A stretch of 64,000 nt of DNA from Hyaloscypha bicolor E. Its lineage: Eukaryota; Ascomycota; Leotiomycetes; Helotiales; Hyaloscyphaceae. Made by a program: the position numbers and the translations under genes. The stretch is taken from the NCBI RefSeq assembly GCF_002865645.1, contig NW_020194555.1, forward strand, positions 930,001 through 994,000. Direction: 5' to 3'. The number at the start of each line of letters is the position of its first letter. Within the stretch, counting starts at the first letter, position 1. Shown here in pieces: positions 12,165 through 23,253 of this stretch. The notes under the pieces were generated by a model that saw nothing but the letters and a program-made list of their open reading frames with translations, did no database searches and had not been told where the DNA came from.

Positions 12165-13103
12165 TCAAGTTGCCTCCGCATCAACATCCTTAAACGCCTC
12201 TCTGAAAACCCTCAAATTGACCCCCTCATCAAAAATAGCAAAGCTAATCTCCTCAAGGCCCTCGAACCCCTTCCTCCCCCGACCCCCCAATATCTCCCTC
12301 CTAAAAATTCTCGCCACCTCCTCCGGTGGATTACGATACGCACCACACCCCAGCGCACCCAGCACAAGATGCGTAACCCCATTCTCCTTCGCAACCTGTA
12401 GCATATGTCGAACCTTCAACACCATCGTCTCCTTATCCCTGCCATCCTCATACTCCCACCTCTCTTCAAGCACATCCCCATCTGCATTCTTAATCCTCAC
12501 TTTAATAACATCCGGATTCTTCAACGCGGCGCAGGAAATGATGTCTGTGTAGTAGTATTGGCTTTTCGGGAGGTCGGAGTTGAGGTTATCGCGGAAGACG
12601 AGCACGGATGGCGTGTAGATGAGCGCGTCTTCGGGGAGTCGGTACCAGGAGGTATTGAGCGCGGGGTACAGTGTGCTGCGCATGCAGAGCGTTTCTTCTT
12701 GCGCGACCGCGCCGGAGAGGACGCCGCCGCCGGGACGCAGCGAGGAGGCCATGTTCAAAGCGCAGACGCGGATTTTGGGGCTGTTTGAAGATTGCAGGAT
12801 GGAGTGGACGGCATCGAGGGTGTCAGATTTTATGATGCGTATTCGAGGGATTATCGGAGCAGGTGGAGGTGCGGGGTTGGAGCTTGAGCTTGAGCTTGAG
12901 CTTGCCGCAGATGATGATTGATTTGCAAAGGCTTGCGAGGTAGAGGAGTATCGAAGGAGCTCTGTGTTCTTGATTCCGTTCAGGGCGAAGGGGTGGGATT
13001 TTAGGAGTGCGGGGATCGTGGAGTTGATTGTCTCCTTCGCGAGCTTCGCTCGAGCTCCTTTGTTCAGCCATGGGCGGATGTCGGACTTGGAAGAAGACGC
13101 CAT
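12165..13103 (-). CDS. microbial-type PARG-like macrodomain protein (TIGR02452 family)
   Basis: Single-exon gene of 312 residues; ATG at 13103 is the first ATG in frame. The N-terminal region (TRPWLNK-like start, KLAKETI) precedes a Ser-rich linker encoded by a GAGCTT-type hexamer run near 12879-12903. The macrodomain holds the signature GGGVLSGAVAQEE (about residues 125-137), matching the GGG and QEE motifs of bacterial/fungal poly(ADP-ribose) glycohydrolases, followed by LCMRSTLYPAL and, later, VLGALGCGAYRNPP. The expected activity is removal of ADP-ribose from modified proteins, with the second Glu of QEE catalytic in the family. The substrate in this fungus is unknown. Confidence 0.85.
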   Translation of the reverse strand: MASSSKSDIRPWLNKGARAKLAKETINSTIPALLKSHPFALNGIKNTELLRYSSTSQAFANQSSSAASSSSSSSSNPAPPPAPIIPRIRIIKSDTLDAVHSILQSSNSPKIRVCALNMASSLRPGGGVLSGAVAQEETLCMRSTLYPALNTSWYRLPEDALIYTPSVLVFRDNLNSDLPKSQYYYTDIISCAALKNPDVIKVRIKNADGDVLEERWEYEDGRDKETMVLKVRHMLQVAKENGVTHLVLGALGCGAYRNPPEEVARIFRREILGGRGRKGFEGLEEISFAIFDEGVNLRVFREAFKDVDAEAT

Positions 13104-16100
13104 GTTGACGAGCAATTCTTAGGACGGCTTTGGTGCTTTGGTGAGGGGAGAAAGTTGTAGATTGTGGGGGGGAAGGAGCTTGAAGATGACGGATGTCGTT
13201 GCCTTGCAGGATTCAGCTGGACGAGGATGAGGAAATTCGGCCGTTTGAGCAGCCACGTGACACCAGGCAGCAAGTTCAGGGACATCGTCACAAGTTTGAG
13301 CTCTGGCACAAGAATTCAACGAGAGGGGAGTCAAGACTGGAATTATAGATATTCTAGTGCTTGAAAACTTGCTGATGACTAATCTGACCCTTGAAGCTAC
13401 CACACCCCTGTCTGCTGAGATGAGGACTTCAAAAGCGAGCTGTCATTCCCGCCTCCTTCCTGATCCTGTCCACTTCTTGATCTTGGCCCTTGAACCCAAC
13501 ATGTGCAGAAACCCTGGACCCTTCCCGATGCTCTTTCCTTCATTGTACATGATTTGTTGTGCGTGGAACCGATGTTGGAGGCTAGGACTTGTCTTCATCG
13601 AGTTGTGTTGGGGGACAGAGACCAACTAGTTCTTGATTTCACCTTGTTGTGGTTCCATCGTTCAGCTCGGAGTCCGTCGATAGTCTCGTGGCTTTGCGCG
13701 CAAATGTCAACACGTTGTGTTAGGCGGACCCCAGATGATGTTCAGTGTTTTGTATTCCATCAGCATCAAAGCGTAAACACGTGGACATATGGACTTACAG
13801 TTATCAACAGGCCTCGAATGGATCTGGGCTGGACTTGGCCTGCTACAAGTAGCAGTTGATCCCCTTCGCGACGTAGACGCGCCAGCCCTTCGAAGGAGGC
13901 CCCCATCAATGGAGACGCCCTCGTCGGCCAAATCCCTCCACTACCACGCGGACGTAGCAGCTTCATCGGGCCCCTCCGCTGCCACGAGATTGTAGCAGCT
14001 TCGTTGGGTGGCCCCAGAGGGCACAAGTATCATCTGGGAGCATTCAAACTTCGTCAGCAATGTCTACAAGAAGAAGGAACTAGAAGGTCCAAAGAACGAT
14101 GAGAGGACGCAGGGGGGAAGACCGCGTTGCCCTCCTTTAGGCCAGCCCACGCAGTCACATCCTCCACTCCCAAGCCATGTCCTACCCTGCGCCCCAGCGA
14201 TAGCTCATTACGGCACATGACCAAGTCTCCATTCCTCGACGGGGCAACCAGGGAACCTAAGCTCAACCAGCGCTGTCTTATCCCACGGAAACCCTCTACC
14301 CGGCTGACTTAATGCGCGGGGTAGAGTCGAATGGCGCGTTGTCCATGTTGCTATCGTCGATAGGGCCGACGGTCGTCATCGAACTTTGGACCAAAGAAAT
14401 ACTCACTTGAAAATTCCCGGAGGCGCGTGGAAAGAGACAAGAGGAACATGTCATGTAGCTGCGATCTCGCGACGAGAATAAGCAACTGTCGTGTTCGAGG
14501 GGGAGAACTTGTGTCGACCTCGGAGGGGAAGAAGACCTGCTTGTAAGGCATCAGCGACGTACTTTCAATGCATCATGGACAGAATCTTGCCTCGATCATG
14601 TGCGGTCCTTTGATACTGTGCAGAATAGAGCGCGATTTCGTGATTGAGGAGGAGCAAGAAACGAACTGCGACGCTCGCCAGCCAACAACTGATGGCGTTG
14701 AAGCGCGAAATAAGAAGTGAAAAGGGGGAAGATTGCGCAGGTTGCGGGAAAGAAACAAGTGTTGCAAAGGAGGGAAAACTTAAGGCTCTCCGAAGACGGC
14801 GCTAAAGCGGGGCTGGCGGGTGAATTAGACCCCTTTGTGAAGTTGCGGCGAGCTCAGCTAAGATCGAAGGAAATGGACATCTTGAAGGGGTATTTGAGTG
14901 CGTGTCCAGAGGAGAGGAAACTCGACAAGGGAGACAAGTTGCCTTAGATACTCGAAGGGAGATATAGTCAGTGGAGGTGGTCGATCGTTGTCGAGGAGGA
15001 GCAAGAGAGCTTGGAGCGCGCCCCTGGAGGGCGAAATACCTGAAGGAGCGCGATCGGCTGCGTCCTCTCAAGATATGAGAGAAACGTGCCATGGCATTCT
15101 GTCGCTATCGGCGATGCACCCGGTGGATGGCTAGCTTGCGTGATGCTGGGTTGGGGGAGATGAAGGTGGTGTTGTTGTACGGAAGGAAAGGAAAAACGAA
15201 GGAAGGAATGATGGAATTGGAGCAAACTTAAGTGTGCAAGAGTTTGCAACAAAAGTCAGGGCAAGGACCTAATCAGGTACTCAGATATCACCGGCTCAGA
15301 GATGGTGTCGAGTGTCGAGTGTCCACCCGCAGTCACTTTCGCGACGGAATCCAACCGAGAAGAGAAAGAAGTGAATTATGATCGGAATACATTCCTGTCC
15401 TCCCTCTTTCTGGCCGTTGATTCTCTCATCAATCATACCGGTAGTTCACCATGAGTTCGGCTTCGTCTGGCCCTCTCTTTGTTTCCGAGCACAAATCTTA
15501 GTTTTCTCAAGCACTGCGTTCAAAGTGAAATTCTCGAACACTGTCAAATATTTTGATTCGCACTTATCAATGCTTTGTCTATCACCTCAATTATTTCGAA
15601 AATTCCCCTTTACTTGAAATTATATGCTGAATGGGATACGGACTAATTTTGATGTGTTTTCTTTGTTTACTCTGGACCCTCAAAAGAAAGGGGGTGAATT
15701 ACGAAGATGATGATGATTGGCGCTCGTGCCGAACGATGTCTAGCTACATGTGGCTGCACAAAGCAATCTTTATCCACCCGCTCCAGTTTGAGGTGAGAAT
15801 TCAGGGGGTTAATTCGAGAGGCTTTGAGATCAATGTGGAGTATCTTGAATCCAAGTATCTGATCATTTTCGGGGGTTTATCTTATCGTCAGAACAGGGGA
15901 TGGCTGCCAAGCTCGTTCTTAAACAGTTGTGATTGGGCCGTATCAGATCTCCACAAATACGAGAGGCTTCCCTGTATAGCCCACTCATCCGACGCGTTCC
16001 CTGCTGTCATCCTTCCAAAGCTCACTCATCGAGATTATTTATTCACATAATTCTTTAGAGGGGGCGATGCAATCGTTCGCCTCGCTCCGTGTCTCTTCTC

Positions 16101-16538
16101 ACTGGTAACGAATTTTGGGGTGGGGCTTGAGAACCGCCATGCTAAGCACAAAAGCGCGCAAGTAGGCAAAGGTGGGACAATTTCCCGATACGAGACGTTA
16201 CCTTTGCCAGTACGTATCGTCAGTCTGGATATAGCGGGGATAGTCGTGCATATTTATACTGGACGAAACCCCCGAGAGCAAGTGCGTATAGTGTATTCTT
16301 TGATCCTCAAGTTCCATCCAACAGTCGCTCATTCTGGAAAATACTCCTCCTGCTCTTCCTTCTTGGTATCTTTGAATATCTAAATCGCTGCAAAATTCTG
16401 TTCCGCTCAAAATTTTCATTCATTCAACTCTCAATCTTCCCCGCATCACGCCAAATATCTGCGCAAATCGCACGAATTCCCGCAAATCTTCGGACTTTCC
16501 CTCTATTACCAACACAAAACGAACGATACAAAGACGAC
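13104..16538. other. gene-poor 3.4 kb spacer
   Basis: I see only short, mutually overlapping frames on both strands, none with a domain, signal peptide or convincing splice structure. The longest ATG frame is 15631-16050 (139 residues), which resembles nothing I know. Composition is ordinary up to about 15.3 kb and somewhat more AT-rich after it. The stretch could hold a non-coding transcript or a decayed gene. Confidence 0.4.
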
Positions 16539-16655
16539 ATGTTGGATACAACACCAATCGCCTTGATCTGCCTCACTGCACTCATTTTGCTCGTCGGAAT
16601 GGCTGCACTCACGCAAATTGCCCTCAAGAAGCGATACGTGTCTCAATACCCTTGA
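16539..16655 (+). CDS. micro-ORF: 38-residue single-pass membrane peptide
   Basis: An ATG preceded by an A-rich leader (AAAGACGACATG) opens a frame of 38 codons. The peptide is almost entirely a hydrophobic helix (TPIALICLTALILLVGMAA) followed by a basic tail (ALKKRY). CT-rich sequence at 16420-16510 and TATA-like sequence near 16250 lie upstream. The shape is that of a genuine small membrane protein, but with no family known to me it could be chance. Confidence 0.3.
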   Translation: MLDTTPIALICLTALILLVGMAALTQIALKKRYVSQYP

Positions 16656-17492
16656 GATGTTTGACTGGGACAATGACGATAACACGGAGGGGGGAGGCCG
16701 TCAACCGCTGGTCCCGAACATCGGACGGCCTGCCACTCATGATCCATGAAGACGAAAACATCGATTTGCGACGGCTGCCTAAAGTGGATACAATGTGCGA
16801 TTTTCTTATTGGAGTTTGGTTGTACTGGAGAACACCTCACTAGCGGACTTGAGCCCTCGAATGGAAGGGCCAAGAAAAAAAATACGTCTCATTTCGTCCC
16901 ATCTACACGTTCGAATACCCAATATCGACTTGCGACATGACACAGGAATCAGCTCATGCGTTCAGCCAAACGATCTCCTTGATCTTAAAAGCTAGCATCG
17001 GGAATAGCGAGGTGGAACTCTGGGCGAGGGATATCACTATGAAGCCGACGAATGCTTCTAGGAAATCAAGAAAAATTCTCTCTGCATCATTTTCTTTTGA
17101 TTGACTCAGATCTGCCATGAAACTGCTTCATCGAGGTGATCGCTGCTACACCGAAAATCCATCCTGAATATCGACCGTCTTGCGTAATTCAGCTTAGATT
17201 CCGGTTAAGTGACCTTCACCCCCAACCAGTACCTCCTTTCTGGTCAGCTAGGCTTCTGAGGTTCATTTTAGGCACCTTTACTTGTCATCTTGGCATCCAC
17301 TTCAAGCTGCTCGGTTTTGTATCACGTGATGGATAAGCGGTAGTCGGTATGGTGATCACCGCATTTGGCTGCCGGTAAGGGCTTGCCAAGATGCCGCCTC
17401 AAGCCGCCTCACGATGCGGCAACCCACTGCAAGTCGTCGGCTTCGCCCAATCCCAACTTCCCACCATTCGCATCGCAGCCTACGATTTCATC
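16656..17492. other. intergenic upstream of rvt
   Basis: No ORF of merit. The last part, from about 17380, is likely the promoter of the reverse-transcriptase gene. An open frame runs in from 17391 but has no better start than 17634. Confidence 0.45.
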
Positions 17493-17499
17493 TATAAAA
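17493..17499 (+). promoter_or_regulatory. TATA box of rvt
   Basis: TATAAAA lies 135-141 bases before the chosen ATG and just upstream of a GGGGAATTCCCC palindrome, with a CAATC-rich leader between. Confidence 0.45.
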
Positions 17500-17633
17500 G
17501 CTGGGGAATTCCCCACCATCATATCAATCTCTTCAACAACCTTCACAATCCTTGCCATCAATTCTATGTTCGTTCCAAACTTCTCAACACATTTCAGGCA
17601 GCATCATACCACCTCTATCCCCGACAAATAAAC

Positions 17634-20600
17634 ATGTCATCTTCCGTCTTTTCTGAAACACTTCAAGCTATCACCACCACCAAGCTCAGGGAGCTGTCCA
17701 AAAAGCGTGTCATCTTCGAAGATTCAAAGTCAACTCTCATATCCGCTGCCAAACTTGAGCAGAACCAGCAGCAGCGTCTCCGTATCCTTGTCGACGGCGT
17801 GAAGCAATGCTTCGCTGTGAAAACAGCCAATCGGCGTGGGAGATCCGGTCGCATTATCTGCGGCGGCAGCAATGATCCGGACCTCGAAGTAATGCTCAAG
17901 AATCTGGAGCGTTTCTTGGAGCAAGCACGATTCGATCCCACGGTCTCACCAAAGTTATTGGGCGACTGGGAGGAGTCCCTTTTGAAGAAATTGAACATCC
18001 AATCCCTGAGGTTCCAATATGCGACTCTGTATGGAGAGCTAGTCAATGAGTGGCTCCGAGCAGAAAAGGTCGTGCCTGCTGATGACGCCTCCACGGCCTC
18101 AGAAAGCTTCGAAAAGATCAATCGAGCAGAGAGAGATGAGTCACGTGCCAATTGGGAGAAATTGGTATTCGAGCCCTTGGAGACAGACCCAAAAGCCATT
18201 TCAGAGTATCTCCAGGTCTTGTTCGGCATGGATGGCGGAACACCACAGTCATTGAAAGCACTCAAGGCTCTGCGCAAGAGTGTGGAGGATTTCGAGACCT
18301 CGCTTTCGACCCCCGGCCAGTTCAACGACGAGGTGCTTCGATGGACTATTAACGGCCTTGTGGGTTCTGGCCTTCTGTCTGACGAAAAGCGCGCAGTGCT
18401 GAAAGATTTCCTGGCGAGTTCGGTCATCTTGGCTGAGGTTGCAGATGTTTTGAACATGCGTATTGCGGCCATCTCGACATGGTCTTGGGAGGGGGAGGTC
18501 CCCGTTGAACAGAGAAGACATGTGACCGGAGCCTATCATGGTAAGTGGTCCCCCTCCAACCACCCCCCCTGTTGGCTCCTATTATTGACTGAGTTCTCAT
18601 AGTATATATCGACGAGGAACTTCTCCAAGCAATCTTCCTCCAATTCATCGGCGTAAAATGGTCGGTTTTCTTCAAAGAAGCCTTCACCAATTTCTCCAAT
18701 TACGAAGGTGCCTGGGCTTCTCTTCGCACCCCTCTTTCTAATAATGATATCGGCGTGAAGCGGAGAGAATATTTCCTGGGACACCAGCGGAAGAAGCCCA
18801 GTGTTCAGGGCAAGCGCCAAGAAATCTACAAGTCGATTTTCTTCATGTCTCAGCTGCCAAACTCACCGTTTGAGGGAAGCACCGCCGTTGAAGGGGAGGA
18901 AGAGGTCGAATACGCCAGGCCGAAGATACGCAGCAAGCGAGTTACTTCATCTCGACAGGACCAGTTTACGGACTTCGACTTCGACACCTTCGACATGCAG
19001 CCACAATTCCCCGCGATGCCTGTCCAAAGTGCAATGCCACAACAACACCTGCAGCAACAAAATGGGATGCAACAACAGCCGGTGTCAATGCAAATAGCGC
19101 CGCAAATGCCGCCGCCCCCACCGGCTGGATATCCAGGCAATGGGGTGTATTATCGCAAGGCTTCCTCTCACCAGTCAATTCTCATTCCATTTAACAGCGA
19201 CGAGTATGACACAGTGCCCGACAACCAAAAACCAAAAACCAAGATGGAGACAAAGCAATACCTTCTACATCTCCTGTCGACCGAGCTTTTAATCAACACT
19301 CGCCTCCACGGAGATTTCACTTGCTCTCGGTCAGAATTCTACTCCTGGAGCCCCTCCCTCCCACACTCAACCATTACTTCCATCCTAACTTTCTTCGGGC
19401 TCTCCAAAAAGTGGCTTGGCTTTTTCCGTGCCTTCCTCGAAGCCCCTCTTAAGTTCACTGAAGATGGTCCATCAGCCGAGACTCGACCCCGAAAAAGAGG
19501 TGTCCCTGGTGCACACGCACTCTCGTCTGTCTGCGGAGAAACTATCCTCTTCTGCATGGACTACGCTGTCAATCAAGCCACCAACGGCACAAATTTGTAT
19601 CGCATGAACGATGACTTCTGGGTCTTCGACAAGAACCACGAGACAGTCGTGAAAGCATGGGCTGCGATTACGAGGTTTGCAGACACGATGGGCGTTACTT
19701 TGAACAACGGGAAAACTGGCACAGTACGTATCCTTCATGAGCCAGGATCACCAAGCACAGGCAACCCCTTCCGCACCTCTCCCTCAACCTCTCAAGCCTC
19801 TGCCGGAGTCCCCGCATCCATCGACCCGTCGCTCCCAGCAGGAGAAATCCGGTGGGGTTTCCTAATCATGGACCCTCTCTCTGGCCAATTCGTCATCGAC
19901 CAAGACATGGTCTCCACCCACGTCGCCGAACTGCAAGCACAACTCTCCTCCAAATCTACCTCCATATTCTCCTATATCCAAGCCTGGAACACCTACGCTG
20001 GCACCTTCTTTTCGTCCAACTTCGGGAAGCCCGCGAACTGCTTTGGACGCCAGCACGTCGACGAGATGCTCTCGACTTTCACCCGGATCCAGGATATCAT
20101 CTTCCCCTCTTCCAACGTCGTCCAACACCTGAAACGAGAAATCGAGACCCGCTTCGGCATAACAGATATCCCAGACGGCTACCTCTACTTCCCAACCTCT
20201 CTCGGTGGCCTCGATCTCCAGAATCCATTCATAGGCTTAATCCAAGTGCGCGACGGCGTCTTCGAGTCGCCGTCTTCCATCCTCTCTGACTTCCTAGACA
20301 GCGAGCGAGAGGCCTACCGTCAGGCCAGCATATCATTTAACAACGGCCTCGTCTCTCGCTATTCAAACTTCGACCCCAACTTCATCCCCCATGATGGTAA
20401 TGTCTTCTTCAGCTTCGAAGAATTCGCTAGATACAGAGAAGAATTCGCGTGTGATTATACTGGGAATTTGTTGAGTGTTTTCGGGGACTTGATGGGTCGA
20501 CCGGAGAAAGAGGGGATCGATGTTATGGGGGATGAGGTGGCGAAGATTGAGGGGTTAGTGAGGGAGTGGATAAAGGGTGGCAAAGCTACAGATGCGGGTT

Positions 20601-20737
20601 ATCTGAAGTGGGTTGTTAAATTGTTTGGGGAAGAGATGAGGGAGAGGTTTGGGGGGTGGAATGTGGTAGAGAAAGGGCTGTTGCCGATGGGGATGGTGGA
20701 GTTGTTTAGAAGTGGGAGGGTGAAGTGGCAGGGCTAG
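17634..20737 (+). CDS. rvt: cellular single-copy reverse transcriptase-related protein RVT
   Basis: Two exons, 17634-18540 and 18603-20737, with a 62-bp intron; 1013 residues, close to the usual length of about 1000. The N-terminal third is helical and charged. A Gln/Pro-rich low-complexity stretch (about residues 433-484) sits where rvt proteins carry an insertion loop inside the polymerase fingers. Polymerase motifs follow: a motif A region around residues 536-565 (SEFYSWSPSLPHSTI), motif B-like RGVPGAHALS (about 601-610), and motif C YRMNDDFWVF with the catalytic Asp pair at 639-640. The thumb-like C-terminus has GYLYFPTSLGGLDLQNP. Published work describes rvt genes as immobile, single-copy, host-retained reverse transcriptases found across eukaryotes and some bacteria. 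Nothing suggests mobility here: no repeats flank it and codon use is normal. Confidence 0.82.
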
Positions 20738-21153
20738 TGGGGATGGAATTATTGGTGTGTGAGGAAAACATTTGCAGTGTTCTGATATTTTCATTTCAAA
20801 TCAAGTGACTGGTTTCAGGAAACAAATTGTGGATTTCATAGTTTTCATCTCCCAACGGCATGGGTGTAAAATTCAATTCAAAAGTTCGTCGATCTCTTCG
20901 GTAAAGGAAAAAAAAATTAATCTCAATATGTCAATATATTATGTAGGCTCCACTGCAGGTCACAGGTCCATTTGCACAAATATTCTTCACGGCCATTAGA
21001 TAGAGAACCATGACATGCCGTGTTAATAAGATATCGCGGAAATAAAATCCAGTCTGCGCCTCGCATGGCTCCAAGAGAAGTATATGTAAGCCTCACTTTA
21101 CTTGGGACATTGAAAAAGAGACCCACCATTTGTCCTTCATTGACAGTCGAGCC
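20738..21153. other. intergenic, no gene seen
   Basis: This holds the 3' flank of rvt and the start of the zinc-finger promoter region. No ORF of merit. Confidence 0.45.
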
Positions 21154-21464
21154 ATTGGAGGCCTCCAGTCACACAACTGACTTGGCTTCCAACCACAAGC
21201 GAGTGCTCTGATTGGCGGCCTCTGATGCTGCCAGGCTTTCCTCGGCGACAAGCAGCCTGGCGACACGGAGAAAGCAAACGAATAACGCCCTACATGTTTC
21301 ATGCAGCAGATCTTCAGCTTTTGATTCACCCAAGTCACCTCGCATTGATGACGGGCAGGCGAGGCTCCCTTCACGGGCGTAATTCGTTATTTTGATTGGA
21401 GGCCTCCGAGAACTTTCCCGAGTGGGCTTGATCGGGCACACTGCTTTTCTAATTGGAGGCCTCT
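21154..21464 (+). promoter_or_regulatory. four-copy motif ATTGG(A/C)GGCCTC(C/T)
   Basis: Copies lie at 21154-21166, 21211-21223, 21395-21407 and 21452-21464, all in the same orientation. Each joins an inverted CCAAT box (ATTGG) to a GAGGCCTC palindrome core. The copies form two pairs, each with an exact 57-bp offset and each ending CC in the first copy and CT in the second. Sequence between copies is not conserved. A TATA-like ACAAATAAA follows near 21515. The array lies upstream of the C2H2 zinc-finger gene and may be its regulatory region. Confidence 0.5.
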
Positions 21465-21594
21465 GAGGATTCTCTGTGGGAGGTTTGGTCGGCTACGCTG
21501 CACAACCCTGGCTACAAATAAACGGACTGGACTCAGCTGCTCGACTCACTCTTCGTCATCTCCAGCTACGCAATCTTGCAAGACATATTTCTGA

Positions 21595-22306
21595 AAGCGC
21601 CAGAACGCGCCGAATAACTCGGCGCATACAGTTCCAATTCTCACATCATTCTGTTGGCATTGTTACATAATATCTGATAGCAGCCTAACAGTAGAACCCC
21701 AATCTACAATTTTATCTGGCTCGCATTCGCCATGCTCGCCATGTTCGCCAGGGGTTACGAATCTTACGGAGGGAAAAACTTCGGAGGGGGGGCCGTCCAC
21801 TGATTCCTCCGTTTCAAAATCTTGCATTCTGTATGGAGATACCGATGCTGCCACTCAAGCCTCAGTCTCTCCACCTTCAGACGCTTTATCCGGGCTAGAG
21901 AATAGTGTTGCATCAACGCAGGACTCAGATTCAACACGAGGAAGTCCCACGTTGCGAGTCACAAGGGCTGTTGCGCCCACCCAGCGACGCAATGGGCGAT
22001 TTACTTGCCCGCTCTGCCCCAGAAGATTTACATCCCGTGTGAAAGAAAAGTAAACTTTAATCCCTCTGATCATTGAACTCGGACGCTGATATCCCCTGCA
22101 GTCAACATATCCAGAATTACCGTCACACTCATTCATGTCAAGTTTCTGGATGCCAATGGAACTACGAGCTTCACAAAGATCTTGTTCGACATTCGGCCAG
22201 ACACAATATTGATGCAGAACGATTTCCTTGTCCTGTTTCGGGGTGCGGGAAAAGTGTTAGTCGAGCTGATTTGCTGCCAAGACATATCGAGCGATTCCAT
22301 CAGTAA
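21595..22306 (+). CDS. C2H2 zinc-finger protein, 5' end unresolved
   Basis: The frame is open from 21595 (after a TGA) to 22049. A 52-bp intron (22050-22101) follows, then a second exon at 22102-22306. No in-frame ATG exists in the first part, so a further 5' exon must exist upstream or the gene is broken. The first half is Ser/Thr/Pro-rich. Three fingers close the protein: CPLCPRRFTSRV with two His after the splice, then CQVSGCQW with HSARH, then CPVSGCGKSVSRADLL with HIERFH. The intron interrupts the first finger and splicing restores its His residues. It is probably a nuclear DNA-binding regulator; the target is unknown. Confidence 0.6.
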
Positions 22307-23253
22307 TGCACGACATCTCGAGTGAGTGCAAGACCTTTCTACAACTTTATTTTACCACTCCCTTCAATTCATAGTAGATACTAATGTGTTAAAGCTTGCC
22401 CTCTCACCTTTCGCTGACAAGTTTCCCCTTTCTATATTCGATCAAGTTTTATTTCCTACACGCGAGAACTACTATTGTTAGTATGAGTACCTTTTGTTCT
22501 CGTTTTTTTAGGTCAGATTTTAGACCAAGAATGCACCTCAAGCCCTGTTTTTATTACGTGAGTTATAAATGGAAAGTGATTTTATGTATCGGCTTCTGAT
22601 GCGTTTTTTACTAAAGATATAGCCTCCATCTTCCCATGAGTACTAGACATGCTTCCTAACTATTATAACGTTTTACACCTTCTACAACCAGCGACACTCC
22701 ATCAATCCCCTTCCTATTTCGTCCTAGTATTAGAGCTGATAAAGTGAGCGCTGCGGCCAAATCTTCCCCTTTTTCTCGCGCTTAATTTCAGTCACATGTC
22801 AATTATAAGCGAACAATTGGCACTTTCGAACTTCCATGAATCAAACTCAAGAGGGATGAACCATCCACTAGGCTTTTGTAATTATCATTGGAGAACCTAC
22901 ACCTTCTCAATTTTGACGTCTGGGTTCAAGCCATTGTCGTGTTGCTCGTCAATTTCGGGGCTGTGCAGAAACATCTTGGGCTTCCGCCTTGCAGGCCCCT
23001 TGGCACCCCGAGAAATACTAAATTTTTATAAGTTATGGGAAGACAGAAGGTGATTTTACCTGTTTGCTAGGCTGGAGAAGGATGCCGGCCAGAAAAGAGT
23101 GGAAAGGGAAGAAAATCACTATTTCGGTCTCTAAAGATGAGAAAGCTACTTGCCAAGAGAGAACAAGTGGAGCCCAAACTGCTCGCACGAGATAGAAGTC
23201 TGACAAAACTATCTCGCTCAGGAAACGCCGTCTACCACTTCCACGCCGCATGG
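22307..23253. other. intergenic, no gene seen
   Basis: This AT-rich spacer lies between two convergent genes. It has only short unrelated frames. Confidence 0.5.

Noticed and set aside
12879..12903. GAGCTT hexamer run as a regulatory repeat
   Set aside because: It encodes the poly-Ser linker of the PARG-like protein in frame, so coding use explains it.
13503..13859. 118-residue plus-strand ORF in the 13-16 kb spacer
   Set aside because: It overlaps several equally long frames on both strands and has no domain or convincing start context.
17663..18472. 269-residue ORF antisense to rvt
   Set aside because: Mirror frame of a strongly supported coding exon, with Ser/Arg-rich composition and no domain.
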